From Ruminiclostridium cellobioparum subsp. termitidis CT1112 (lineage in GTDB: Bacteria > Bacillota > Clostridia > Acetivibrionales > DSM-1351): DNA of 64,000 nucleotides. The DNA lies in contig NZ_AORV01000054.1 of assembly GCF_000350485.1 (NCBI RefSeq), positions 62,001 to 126,000 on the forward strand, written 5' to 3'. Below, piece by piece: positions 17,764-25,560 of the stretch (position 1 is the first letter of the stretch; each line of letters opens with the position of its first letter). A program made the position numbers and the translations under genes. Below the pieces are notes generated by a model. It made no database searches, had not been told where the DNA came from, and was given only the letters and a program-made list of their open reading frames with translations.

Positions 17764-18906
17764 TTACAGTTCATTCGGAATCACATGCACTTCAATGTTT
17801 TTGGTCTGTTTCAGCAGTTTTGACACTGTGGACCCGCGAAGTATGGTTTGCAGCCTGGTTCTTCTGGAGTGTCCTATAATTATCTGTGTAATGTGTCTCT
17901 CATGCGCGAAATTTATAAGTTCCTGGGAAACGCTTTTTCCTTTTAAAGTCACAATATCTGCTCCCAGCTGTTTGGCCAGCCTGTGGTAGCTGTCCAGCGT
18001 TTCCTGCTGCCTGGGAGTCGTTCGGGGCGCAAATCTATGAGTGCAATCGACACTTACCACCATCCATTCACATTTGTATCTGCGGGCAATTCTCGCCCCG
18101 CGCCTGATAAGTTTTTTTGCAGAAGGGCTGGGGCCGATACATACCATGACTCTCTCCACAATCCTCCAGTTTTCTTTAATCCCGTGCTCCTTCATGTATT
18201 CTTCAAGATCTTCGTCCACTTCCTCAGCTGTCTGCCTTAAGGCTAATTCTCTCAGGGCATTTAAATTTCCCTTTCTGAAAAAGTTCTTCAGGGCCTGGGG
18301 TACTTTTTCAAGGTTGTATACATTACCGCGTTTCAGCCTGTTTTGAAGGGCATCAGGTGTTATATCCACTATGACCACTTCATCCGCCTTTTCCACGATG
18401 TAATCTGGTATGGTTTCCCTTACAGCAATACCTGTAATTTGCCTTATTACATCGTTCAGACTCTCCAGATGCTGGATATTCAATGTTGTTATGACATTTA
18501 TACCATGACATAAAATTTCTTCAACATCTTCATACCTTTTCTGGTATTTTGATCCGGGCACATTCGTATGGGCCAGCTCATCAATGAGGGCAATATCAGG
18601 CTTCCGGGCAATTATGGCACCTGTATCCATCTCTTCCATAACAACGTTATTGTAAGAAATTTTCTTACGGGGAATTAATTCCAAATCACCAATCTGCCTG
18701 TCGGTTTCCTCTCTCTGATGGGACTCAACATAGCCTATGACAATATCCTTGCCCCTTTTGGCCCTTCTGTTGCCTTCATTCAGCATGGAATACGTCTTTC
18801 CCACCCCTGGAGCGTACCCGATGAATATTTTCAGTTTTCCCTTCTTCTCTGAGTTGCATTGCTTTAAAGCTTCCTCAGGTGTAATGCGTTTGAATTCTTC
18901 GCCCAT
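17764..18906 (-). CDS. kdpD: Short KdpD-like protein: KdpD sensor + USP domains, no kinase
   Basis: 380 residues corresponding to only the N-terminal cytoplasmic half of KdpD. The KdpD domain (about 22-230) has Walker A in GYAPGVGKT and Walker B-type ALIDELAHTN. A universal-stress-protein domain follows (about 248-380, RVMVCIGPSPSAKKLI and IIIGHSRRTRLQTILRGSTVS). The transmembrane, HisKA and ATPase domains of full KdpD (~900 residues) are missing, and no kinase fragment is seen next to it. Truncated KdpD proteins occur in several bacteria. It is convergent with kdpFABC. Only a weak AAGGA lies upstream of the ATG, where a 14-bp dyad also sits. Confidence 0.85.
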   Translation of the reverse strand: MGEEFKRITPEEALKQCNSEKKGKLKIFIGYAPGVGKTYSMLNEGNRRAKRGKDIVIGYVESHQREETDRQIGDLELIPRKKISYNNVVMEEMDTGAIIARKPDIALIDELAHTNVPGSKYQKRYEDVEEILCHGINVITTLNIQHLESLNDVIRQITGIAVRETIPDYIVEKADEVVIVDITPDALQNRLKRGNVYNLEKVPQALKNFFRKGNLNALRELALRQTAEEVDEDLEEYMKEHGIKENWRIVERVMVCIGPSPSAKKLIRRGARIARRYKCEWMVVSVDCTHRFAPRTTPRQQETLDSYHRLAKQLGADIVTLKGKSVSQELINFAHERHITQIIIGHSRRTRLQTILRGSTVSKLLKQTKNIEVHVIPNEL

Positions 18907-18925
18907 CGTTTTATACTTATCCTTA

Positions 18926-18958
18926 AATATTTTGATAAATTTATTTTATCAAAATATT
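18926..18958. promoter_or_regulatory. 14-bp perfect inverted repeat upstream of the KdpD-like gene
   Basis: AATATTTTGATAAA (18926-18939) and its exact complement (18945-18958) flank a 5-nt centre, starting 20 nt upstream of the start codon. It could be an operator, or a leader hairpin limiting access to the weak ribosome-binding site. The remainder of the region to 19097 has no gene. Confidence 0.5.
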
Positions 18959-19097
18959 GGGGTTATGGCATTTAAAATGTTAAATAAATGTATATATTGA
19001 TCATACTTGCAAGTTTGAGTCCGATTGTCTGCGTTTAATACCGTACTAAATATTTCCAAAGACTGTGTAGGCTCATCCCTTCAGCTTGTTTCTATAG

Positions 19098-19230
19098 CTA
19101 TGTTGACCCATTTATTTCTTCTACTTGTATTCCTTTGTATACTACAGATAACCAAGAATCAGAGAAATCAGTTGTAAATATTTGTATACAAACCATGTTA
19201 TCATTGTTAGTATAATTTTCAAAGCTTGGT
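19098..19230 (-). pseudogene. 3' remnant of an immunity-like gene (paralogue of 22615-23013)
   Basis: On the minus strand the frame ending with TAG at 19098-19100 reads NMVCIQIFTTDF...KGIQVEEINGST. The intact gene at 22615 ends NDMVRIQVFTTDF...KGIQVEEINKST, so about 35-40 residues align almost throughout. There is no start codon or upstream body. The rest of the gap (19231-19496) holds only an 8-bp hairpin (19424-19448) and no gene. Confidence 0.65.
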
Positions 19231-19496
19231 GGAGTCGGCGAAAGCAAATGCACTCAAGTATGCAAGTATTTGAAATACCTGCTTAATAAAATACCAACAG
19301 AGAAGAGAGCCTCCTGTAAGTTTATATTTATAATTCTACCCATTGCACCTACAGTCTTTCCAAATGGATCGCTGATAACTAGCAATTAACTATGCAGCTT
19401 CTTGTCGCGCTGGGCTTTCCAGAACCACCCGCAGAATGTACGGGTGGTAAAATAAAGCAGAAGCTCTTAATGAGTTTATCCTTCAACTTTTTGATT

Positions 19497-19910
19497 TTAT
19501 TTCTTATAATACTCTGACTGACTCAAATAAAAATATATATCATCTAATTTAGAATTTAAGTACAACTTTCTATCTAAATCCAAACTATCCCAACTTTTAT
19601 AAGCGTCTTTTAAATCAACCAATCCAGTATAAAGTTCTTGTAATTCATCGTATTTCTTCTCATTTTTTTTTCGCATTTTCTTATTATCTTGTAGTAATTG
19701 ATTCATATTATTAAGAATATCATTATTTTCTTCTGATTGTAACTTTACAAGAATATCTTTAACTTCTTTAGAGTATACATTCTGTATTACTTTATAATAC
19801 TCTTCCATAAATTTAGATTCAAATTCACTATAATTACTTCCGCTTCCACAAGAGCTTTGAGTACAAATTAAGAAAAATATCAATAGACTAAAAATGATTT
19901 TTCTATACAT
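19497..19910 (-). CDS. Small putative lipoprotein of unknown function
   Basis: 137 residues. MYRKIIFSLLIFFLIC and a Cys in TQSSCGSG look like a lipoprotein signal, though the -3 residue is not typical. The mature part is a charged, probably all-helical protein (KKNEKKYDELQELYTGLVDLK). AAGGAG lies 11 nt upstream. The base composition is AT-rich, as in the whole 19-28 kb region. It is preceded on the same strand by a gene fragment ending 23 nt upstream. It could be an immunity lipoprotein of the polymorphic-toxin locus; no family is recognised. Confidence 0.55.
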   Translation of the reverse strand: MYRKIIFSLLIFFLICTQSSCGSGSNYSEFESKFMEEYYKVIQNVYSKEVKDILVKLQSEENNDILNNMNQLLQDNKKMRKKNEKKYDELQELYTGLVDLKDAYKSWDSLDLDRKLYLNSKLDDIYFYLSQSEYYKK

Positions 19911-19933
19911 AATAGTTAAAACTCCTTATATTT

Positions 19934-20251
19934 TTATTTAACCTTTTCTAATTCACTATTTAATCTTTTAACAGAAGCATCATGATTTTCATTTATTACA
20001 CCATTAAGGTATTCAATGATTAAATTTTTATAAATACTATTTTCTGTCTTATTGCCAATATCATAGTTTAAATTATCAACAGATATTTTATAATCTTCAA
20101 CACGCTTAATAAACTTCGTTGTGATGCTACTTCCTTGACTAGCATCAATTAAATATTTATATTCACTCGAATTTTCATATTCAGATTTAAGTTCTGCCAG
20201 GTTTTTTCTTTTGCATGTTGAAAAAGTTTGTTCTTTATTAATTTTATTATG
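19934..20251 (-). pseudogene. Start-less ORF fragment, helical hydrophilic protein
   Basis: An open frame of 105 codons ends at TAA 19934-19936 and reads LAELKSEYENSSEYKYLID... to RLNSELEKVK. It contains no plausible start codon and begins right after an in-frame TAG. It looks like the 3' end of a truncated gene; no family is recognised. Confidence 0.35.
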
Positions 20252-20310
20252 CTAACTGATAAATAGAAAGAAAAGCAGCTATCTCATTTGAATAACTGCC
20301 TATTGTAATT

Positions 20311-20604
20311 TTATGTTACTTCTCCCGTCGCTATTTTTTTATTTGCCTCAAATAACTCAAATTTACAACCAGTATAGAGCAAATTATTAGGTGCCCACTC
20401 AACTAAAAATCGTATATTACCTTCTGAACAATCACCTTCATGTTTAATAAAATCTATCATTACACTCCATGCCTCATCTGGCCATCTATCTCTAACATCT
20501 TCAAACATTGCTACTGTTGAATATTGTTTACCTTCAGGATGCTTTTCTCTCCCACCATTTTTAGCAGATACCCAATAAATTTTACAATTATATACGTTTA
20601 CCAT
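20311..20604 (-). CDS. Small hypothetical protein, candidate immunity protein
   Basis: 97 residues from the ATG at 20604, chosen because GGTGG lies 6 nt upstream; the open frame extends 56 codons further without a good start. The N-terminal part reads MVNVYNCKIYWVSAKNGG and the C-terminal part KFELFEANKKIATGEV, a strand-rich ending reminiscent of an EF-Tu domain-2/3-like beta barrel. Its size, AT-richness and position among toxin remnants suggest an orphan immunity gene. This is inference; no family is named. Confidence 0.5.
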   Translation of the reverse strand: MVNVYNCKIYWVSAKNGGREKHPEGKQYSTVAMFEDVRDRWPDEAWSVMIDFIKHEGDCSEGNIRFLVEWAPNNLLYTGCKFELFEANKKIATGEVT

Positions 20605-20898
20605 TTTATACCACCTCTCAAATCTTTTAGAATGCAGAAACGGGGATATATACTTTAGGATATTAAATCTTGGTAATACAACAGAAGGCAATGGTTCACT
20701 TAGTAATGGTACATTACCTTCAAATCCTGAAAGATTGGATTTAGATTCATAAATCCTTTTTGCTCCTAACAATGTTTGACCCTACTATGAGTGGAGTTCC
20801 ATTATTGCTAACTCCAATAAATATTGCCTAATTGGTATACCATTTCTGTTACTATCAAGTCGAGTTAGTTTTCTGTACTTCTATCTTAAAATCTTATA

Positions 20899-21135
20899 TC
20901 AACTTTTTTTGCTAATTTTGTAGACACTTAACCCTTTTGTAGTTACGTTTAAAATATGTGAAATTACTATTCTAGTACCATAACTGATAACAAAAATAAT
21001 CAGTAAAACACCAGCACCTAAATCATCTTCTAATAACTTAACTGACATTAGTAAGTTAATAATTTGGTTGAAGATAATACCTATAATAAATATTGAAGGT
21101 AAAATGCTTACTAAAAAGGCAACAATAGAAAGCAA
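20899..21135 (-). CDS. Small membrane protein, possibly 5'-truncated
   Basis: 78 codons read from a TTG at 21135, with two hydrophobic stretches (IVAFLVSILPSIFIIGIIFNQII and GAGVLLIIFVISY). There is no ribosome-binding site and no ATG before an in-frame stop, so the start is uncertain. It follows by 13 nt a 26-codon fragment ending FIPVKIAVDI, the arrangement of a toxin tail followed by a membrane immunity gene. Function is not known. Confidence 0.35.
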   Translation of the reverse strand: MLSIVAFLVSILPSIFIIGIIFNQIINLLMSVKLLEDDLGAGVLLIIFVISYGTRIVISHILNVTTKGLSVYKISKKS

Positions 21136-21148
21136 ACTAAACTCATTA

Positions 21149-21229
21149 TTAAATATCTACAGCAATTTTCACAGGTATAAAATCTATATCTTCCTTAAAT
21201 CCAGCTATAATTTCACCAATAGCTTTACC
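21149..21229 (-). pseudogene. 26-codon C-terminal fragment (toxin-tail-like)
   Basis: Between stops the minus strand reads GKAIGEIIAGFKEDIDF followed by IPVKIAVDI and TAA. There is no start codon. Its regular residue pattern and position directly before a small membrane ORF suggest the end of a displaced toxin gene. The evidence is weak because the fragment is short. Confidence 0.25.
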
Positions 21230-21277
21230 TTATTACTGTTGTTTGTGGTATCAGTACGTAGGAAAAAGCCATAATCT

Positions 21278-21556
21278 TTAGTATTCACCGAAATAATCAT
21301 CCACAACCTCACCTTTGCTACTATATTCTACATCATACCAAAATGCTTGAAAATTGGTTTGAGAGTTTATTAAATCAAAACGAATTCTAAATATATGCTT
21401 ACATAAATCTGAATCGTTAATTATTAATGAAGTATTCCTATATTCAATTCTAAAATTACTTAGGGACATTCCTCCTGTTAACTTATCTTCAACTTCCTTT
21501 AAGAAATTATTTTGGCTATTTTGGATTAACTCCATAAGGAAATGATATGCTTTCAT
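21278..21556 (-). CDS. Hypothetical 92-residue protein joined to an Rhs remnant
   Basis: The ORF reads MKAYHFLMELIQNSQNNF... with strand-rich FRIRFDLINSQTNFQAFWYDVEY and an acidic C-terminus (VVDDYFGEY), as in many immunity proteins. No ribosome-binding site precedes the ATG. The sequence immediately upstream, from 21561, is a piece of Rhs core, so the gene has probably lost its own 5' end or leader. No family is recognised. Confidence 0.4.
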   Translation of the reverse strand: MKAYHFLMELIQNSQNNFLKEVEDKLTGGMSLSNFRIEYRNTSLIINDSDLCKHIFRIRFDLINSQTNFQAFWYDVEYSSKGEVVDDYFGEY

Positions 21557-21560
21557 TTGC

Positions 21561-21633
21561 TAGTTTATTCTTTTACATACCTTGCCTTTATATTGGCATC
21601 CGTTTCAAGGATAACATTCCGCCTGTCGTACAG
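21561..21633 (-). pseudogene. 73-bp fragment of an Rhs/YD-repeat core gene
   Basis: The minus strand reads LYDRRNVILETDANIKARYVK, nearly the same as LYDRQNVILETDASNNIKARYVK inside the large YD-repeat gene at 30889-30968. The DNA matches almost base for base apart from short gaps. Both ends of the similarity are abrupt. This is a relic of a second Rhs copy. Confidence 0.8.
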
Positions 21634-21718
21634 TAAAAGCACCCCAAATTGGTGGCGGCGCTTATAATTTCACAAAAAAGTATCAACTCAAGTATCGTTT
21701 AAGAGATGCTAAGTCATG

Positions 21719-22426
21719 CTAATTTTTAGGAACCTTTTCAATACTCATTATTATACCTTTATGAGGATTCATGTTATTCCATTTATAAATAATCTTATAT
21801 GAAGTATTGTTTATATGAGAATCATCTCCAATATCCATTGACCATAAGACATAATAATCCTCAATTGAACACTTAAGATTTTTTTGTATAGGATTTATAT
21901 ATACAAAATTGACTTCACCACTCTGTTTTGTAATTATTTGTTCCTGTTCACTAATTGCAAATTCCTCAACATGATTATTCAATACATATATACTTATTAA
22001 TAAAGTACAAATAAGCAAACTTAAACATATCGTTATAAAAATCCAAATTTTTAGTCTTTTTCTTACATGGTCTCTTTTAACCTTTCTCCCCTTTTTTATT
22101 AACCTGACTCCAACAATAAATTGTAAAGAAAGTATGCTTAGCGCCATACTAATTATAAAAACCTTTTCTAGTAGTTGTCCTTTCCCAAAGCCTATTAATA
22201 CTATAAATAAAATGGATATTCCAAATACAATTGCGAAAATTACAAATAGCCAGCCAAGCCAAGCTGGTCTCCCTGGATGTGTATAAACCGGTGGTATCCT
22301 ATCACCGGTATAGTAACCCGGGTCATATTGGTGCTCCTGCCATTCTATCATTTTATCTATATAATTATTTTCGTCTACCTCATCTGAATTAATAAAATAC
22401 CTTTTATGATAATTTTTCTTTGCCAT
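21719..22426 (-). CDS. Membrane protein of unknown function
   Basis: 235 residues: a ~55-residue polar N-terminus rich in Tyr/His/Asp, three transmembrane helices (about 58-80, 90-112, 128-150) and a ~85-residue C-terminal soluble domain. AGGAGG lies 9 nt upstream of the ATG, so it is probably expressed. It lies between toxin remnants and resembles in layout the membrane immunity candidate at 28036. The 188-nt gap upstream (22427-22614) shows no gene. Confidence 0.55.
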   Translation of the reverse strand: MAKKNYHKRYFINSDEVDENNYIDKMIEWQEHQYDPGYYTGDRIPPVYTHPGRPAWLGWLFVIFAIVFGISILFIVLIGFGKGQLLEKVFIISMALSILSLQFIVGVRLIKKGRKVKRDHVRKRLKIWIFITICLSLLICTLLISIYVLNNHVEEFAISEQEQIITKQSGEVNFVYINPIQKNLKCSIEDYYVLWSMDIGDDSHINNTSYKIIYKWNNMNPHKGIIMSIEKVPKN

Positions 22427-22614
22427 ACATTACATCCTCCTGGAATTTTTGCTATCTGGTGGGAAATCTCATTCAGCTCCTAGAAAAGCAGATTTTCATC
22501 TGTCGATTTCACAGTAAAACCTCCCATCTGGTTACTTGTTCAAAGTATATCAAATAGGAGATAATCTGCGTAACGGTGATTGTTCTAGAACTTACCAGAT
22601 AACCATTCCATTCC

Positions 22615-23013
22615 CTATGTTGACTTATTAATTTCCTCTACTTGTATTCCTTTACATAATACAGTTAACCAAGGAACAGTAAAATCAGTGGTGAATACTT
22701 GTATGCGAACCATATCATTACAATCTATATAAGATTTTCTAAATGCTACAATAGTATACCAGCTGAGAATATAAGATTGTATTTCAGCATCAGTCATTTC
22801 TGTAAGATTAGGAGTCATGTGAAAGTCTGCTTTTATGCAACATTTGAATGTAACTTTCAATATTCTTGTCTCTTTATGACCCTCTTGAATGTCCCAATAA
22901 TAATCAATATTTAAAACCAAATCGATTAAATTATTTTCCCACTTTATATCTATTATAATGCTATCTGTAAAATCAAGTTTTTCAAAAACTTCATCTAAAT
23001 TCCTTGCTATCAT
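22615..23013 (-). CDS. Putative immunity protein next to an orphan toxin tail
   Basis: 132 residues from the ATG at 23013, where AGGTG lies 6 nt upstream; an in-frame GTG 9 nt further up is an alternative. It is strand-rich (SIIIDIKWENNLIDLVLNIDYYWDI) and ends GIQVEEINKST. It starts 9 nt after the stop of the toxin-like fragment 23023-23325, the usual toxin-immunity order. A second, decayed copy of its 3' end lies at 19098. The immunity role rests on position and duplication, not a recognised domain. Confidence 0.6.
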   Translation of the reverse strand: MIARNLDEVFEKLDFTDSIIIDIKWENNLIDLVLNIDYYWDIQEGHKETRILKVTFKCCIKADFHMTPNLTEMTDAEIQSYILSWYTIVAFRKSYIDCNDMVRIQVFTTDFTVPWLTVLCKGIQVEEINKST

Positions 23014-23022
23014 ATCTCTCAC

Positions 23023-23325
23023 CTACTTTTTGATTTTAAATTCAAAGTGTGTTAAATTACGCATTTCTTGTTTTGTGGCATTACTCGGAAATGAACCACT
23101 AGCATCTAAATAATTCCCACCTTTGTTCTGAACTCTAAAGTATGGATTACCATTTATGGGTGATTCTTGCACACGAATCTTAATACCAGTTTTCATATCC
23201 GTTAATATCGTTGCAGGACCACTTTTTCCACCTCCAGCTTCAACAGTCTTTTTCCACCCTGCATCTTCCAATTCTTTTATAAATTGACTTGGCGATAGTG
23301 ATTTTAAATATAATGCTGTAATTTT
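23023..23325 (-). pseudogene. Orphan toxin C-terminal fragment
   Basis: An open frame of about 100 codons with no ATG near its beginning. It reads SPSQFIKELEDAGWKKTVEAGGGKSGPAT... and ends NLTHFEFKIKK. The GWKKTVE...SGPATILTD...GNYLD pattern resembles C-terminal toxin modules I associate with polymorphic toxins; I cannot name the family with certainty. It begins right after the stop of the lipoprotein pseudogene in the same frame. It was probably cut from an Rhs-type carrier and left with its immunity gene. Confidence 0.55.
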
Positions 23326-23995
23326 TTAATATACTAATGCAATAATCTTTAAGAAAAATTCCTTATCTTTTTTTTCAAACACAGCCCAATTACTATATTG
23401 GAGTCCCGAATCAGAAAGTTGAGCCAAGCAAAAAATATCTCCCTGTAGTTCGTAAATCCTCGTTTTCTCACTAGGTTCTTTCTCACTTCCAACCAGCTTT
23501 CCAAAAGTTTTTAAGATATCAGGCTTTATTAAATTATCCCAATTCAAGCTTTCATCAGAATCATATGCTTTTATATCTAAGCTATCTTTTTTATCTATCT
23601 TAAATTCAGTTTTAAGTTTGATAGGTGCCTCTCCTTTTACAAAAGAAAAAGTCAAATCTTCTGGAAATTCCGGTGGAGTGATAGTTTCGTAGACCTCTTG
23701 TTCCAAATCCTGATATAAAGGTTCTTAAAAACACTATTCCTTCCTTGTCTGAAATACTTGCTAAATCTTTTGAACTCTGATTTTCAATTGCACTATAAAA
23801 ACTCTTTATTGAGTCAGTTAATGTTTGCTTTGATATTTCATTAGAAGATGGGCTTTTAGTATTATCTTTGTACTTAACTGAAGTTGTTGGCTTAAGTTCT
23901 TTATTCATATTTGCAATATTTTGTTTACAAGCACATAGCGATAGTAGACTAAATGCTATAAGTAAAATTAAAGTATTTATTAAAATCCTGTTCAT
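23326..23995 (-). pseudogene. Frameshifted putative lipoprotein gene
   Basis: Two overlapping frames make one protein. The 5' frame starts at 23995 (AAGGG 8 nt upstream) with a lipoprotein signal LLSLCAC and runs through FISGFGTRG. The 3' frame carries YETITPPEFPEDLTFSFVKGEAP... to KIIALVY. A one-base shift around 23690-23705 is enough to join them. The family is not identified, and it may have been an immunity lipoprotein. The gap upstream (24000-24276) has no gene. Confidence 0.6.
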
Positions 23996-24276
23996 GTTTA
24001 TTTCCCTTTCAAAATATTTAGTGATACCTCATCTTATTTTATCATTTTCCACAGCTTCATTACTATTGTAATATTTTTTACATAATTTTCATCTGTACAT
24101 ACGTTTTATGATTTTCACCTTGCAATTTACCTTGTAAATCCTTTACATATTGTATAGGATATCTTTACTTCTTAGAGCATGTTTAAAATTATCATTTTTT
24201 TCTTTATTACAATTTTGAAAGCACAGAATAAATGATATTTTAGTTTCGTTTTTTTGATTTTATGTCTACTATTTCG

Positions 24277-24345
24277 GTTAAAAGAAAGGCCAGCAAGATT
24301 GTGCTTTCCAGCTGGCCTGTTGGTTTGTTACTCTATTATCTTCTC
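24277..24345. repeat. Intergenic repeat copy A, with 8-bp stem
   Basis: The AAGAAAGGCC-N2-CA-N-GATTGTG-N-TTT segment and the following TTGGTTT are shared with copy B at 27880-27975. Here AGGCCAGC (24287-24294) pairs with GCTGGCCT (24311-24318). Both copies lie just downstream of an immunity-like gene. No gene lies between 24346 and 24499. Confidence 0.5.
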
Positions 24346-24499
24346 TGACGCTAATTTCGAAATGTCTTTAAAGTTTCTCTGACTGCAGAATTATTATTAT
24401 GGGGTGAGTTTATGTTTGTATCCCATCTCCATTCTTGTAAATATGCATTTAGGTATACCATTTTTTTGCAGTGAGAATATGATTTATTCTTAGTCAAAA

Positions 24500-24877
24500 T
24501 CAGGCGTCATTAAGTATTTCCATATTGTTCCTTTTTATTTCATCTATCATTTGATTCATTTGATTGATGTCAAAAGCACCTGTTCTTTCCCCTGATAAAT
24601 AGTAAACCTTAAACCAGTAACCATTTTCGTCAAGATATGACTCTATTGCTTTTCGAATATTGTCTTCTGTTAAACTTCTTACAATTATATCTGGTGGTGA
24701 TGCTGGTATAAAATCTAATCCTTCTTTATCCATATACCAGTAATAATTTTTTGGGGTGGTAACAACAAATGTGTATACCATGCCTTTATCATCTTCAACA
24801 AAAACATCAATGTTGTCGTTCTCTATATCCTTTATTTCTGAAAGTGGCTCGGCATACCTTATGCTCTTTATATTCAT
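24500..24877 (-). CDS. Putative immunity protein for the 24895-25515 toxin
   Basis: 125 residues from the ATG at 24877; GAGAGG is 8 nt upstream, whereas an ATG at 24883 is too close to it. It is acidic, reads NIDVFVEDDKGMVYTFVV then YWYMDKEGLDFIPASPPDIIV, and has a helical C-terminus. It begins 17 nt after the stop of a toxin-like ORF, fitting a cognate immunity pair. No specific Imm family is assigned. Confidence 0.6.
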   Translation of the reverse strand: MNIKSIRYAEPLSEIKDIENDNIDVFVEDDKGMVYTFVVTTPKNYYWYMDKEGLDFIPASPPDIIVRSLTEDNIRKAIESYLDENGYWFKVYYLSGERTGAFDINQMNQMIDEIKRNNMEILNDA

Positions 24878-24894
24878 AAACATAACCTCTCTTT

Positions 24895-25515
24895 TTATTT
24901 GTATAACTTCTTTATAGTATCTATAACTACTTGTTCATTTTTCTTATTTGATTTTCCTAAAATTTCAAATACTCCATCCTGTAATCTGTAAAAAACTCTG
25001 GCACCCTCGCTACCTCTTAGATAATAAACATTATTAATCAAATGTCTAGACCCTATCCCTGGGTTTGTATTTCCAGAAAGAAATTGCTTAACCAAACTAT
25101 TGATTTCTCTTTGTACTGCCGCATTTGAACCAGCCTCCTCAGCAGCTTTTACAAGAGCTTTATTATTTTTTATAAGTGAAGTAACACCTTTCAATGCCAT
25201 TTTTTCTTCACTAGTACCCGTAAAGAGCCCAACAACAAAGCCTATCCCTTGCTTAACATTATTTTTTGAGTTACTAATAGTTATATCTTGAAATACATTA
25301 ACAACCTCAAGCAACTCATTTCTTTGAAATTTACTTATACTCTCTGGTGTACTAACCCATCCGTTTAATATATCAAGTGTACCTTCTGTAAATTCCTTGG
25401 CATGTTCAAGCCACCAACCAGCTCCCTCTGAAGCATTAGCTCTTACTTTATTTGCAGCACTTACTAATTTGTCTCTTTCTTCTTGATTACTTGCTACTGA
25501 CCTTGCCTCAATAAA
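24895..25515 (-). pseudogene. 3' part of a decayed Rhs tail with a RelE/ParE-like toxin end
   Basis: About 207 codons running out of the IS3-type element with no native start. It comprises a helical pre-toxin linker (about the first 130 residues, including GWWLEHAKEFTEGTLDILNG) and a C-terminal ~65 residues: GNTNPGIGSRHLINN, VYYLRGSEGARVFYRL, VFEILGKSNKKNEQVV. This last block matches the RelE/ParE-type pattern of strands with a conserved Arg and an ILGKSNK ending. RelE-fold toxins are typically mRNA interferases. The 5' half of the tail lies beyond the IS (26753-27637). An immunity-like gene follows. Confidence 0.6.
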
Positions 25516-25560
25516 ATAGACAGAAAGAATCACTATTTATCTCATTAATTCTTATAATAC

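Noticed and set aside
19424-19448. 8-bp hairpin ACCACCCG/CGGGTGGT near the distal graveyard edge
   Set aside because: No U-run and no matching repeat elsewhere noticed; function cannot be supported.
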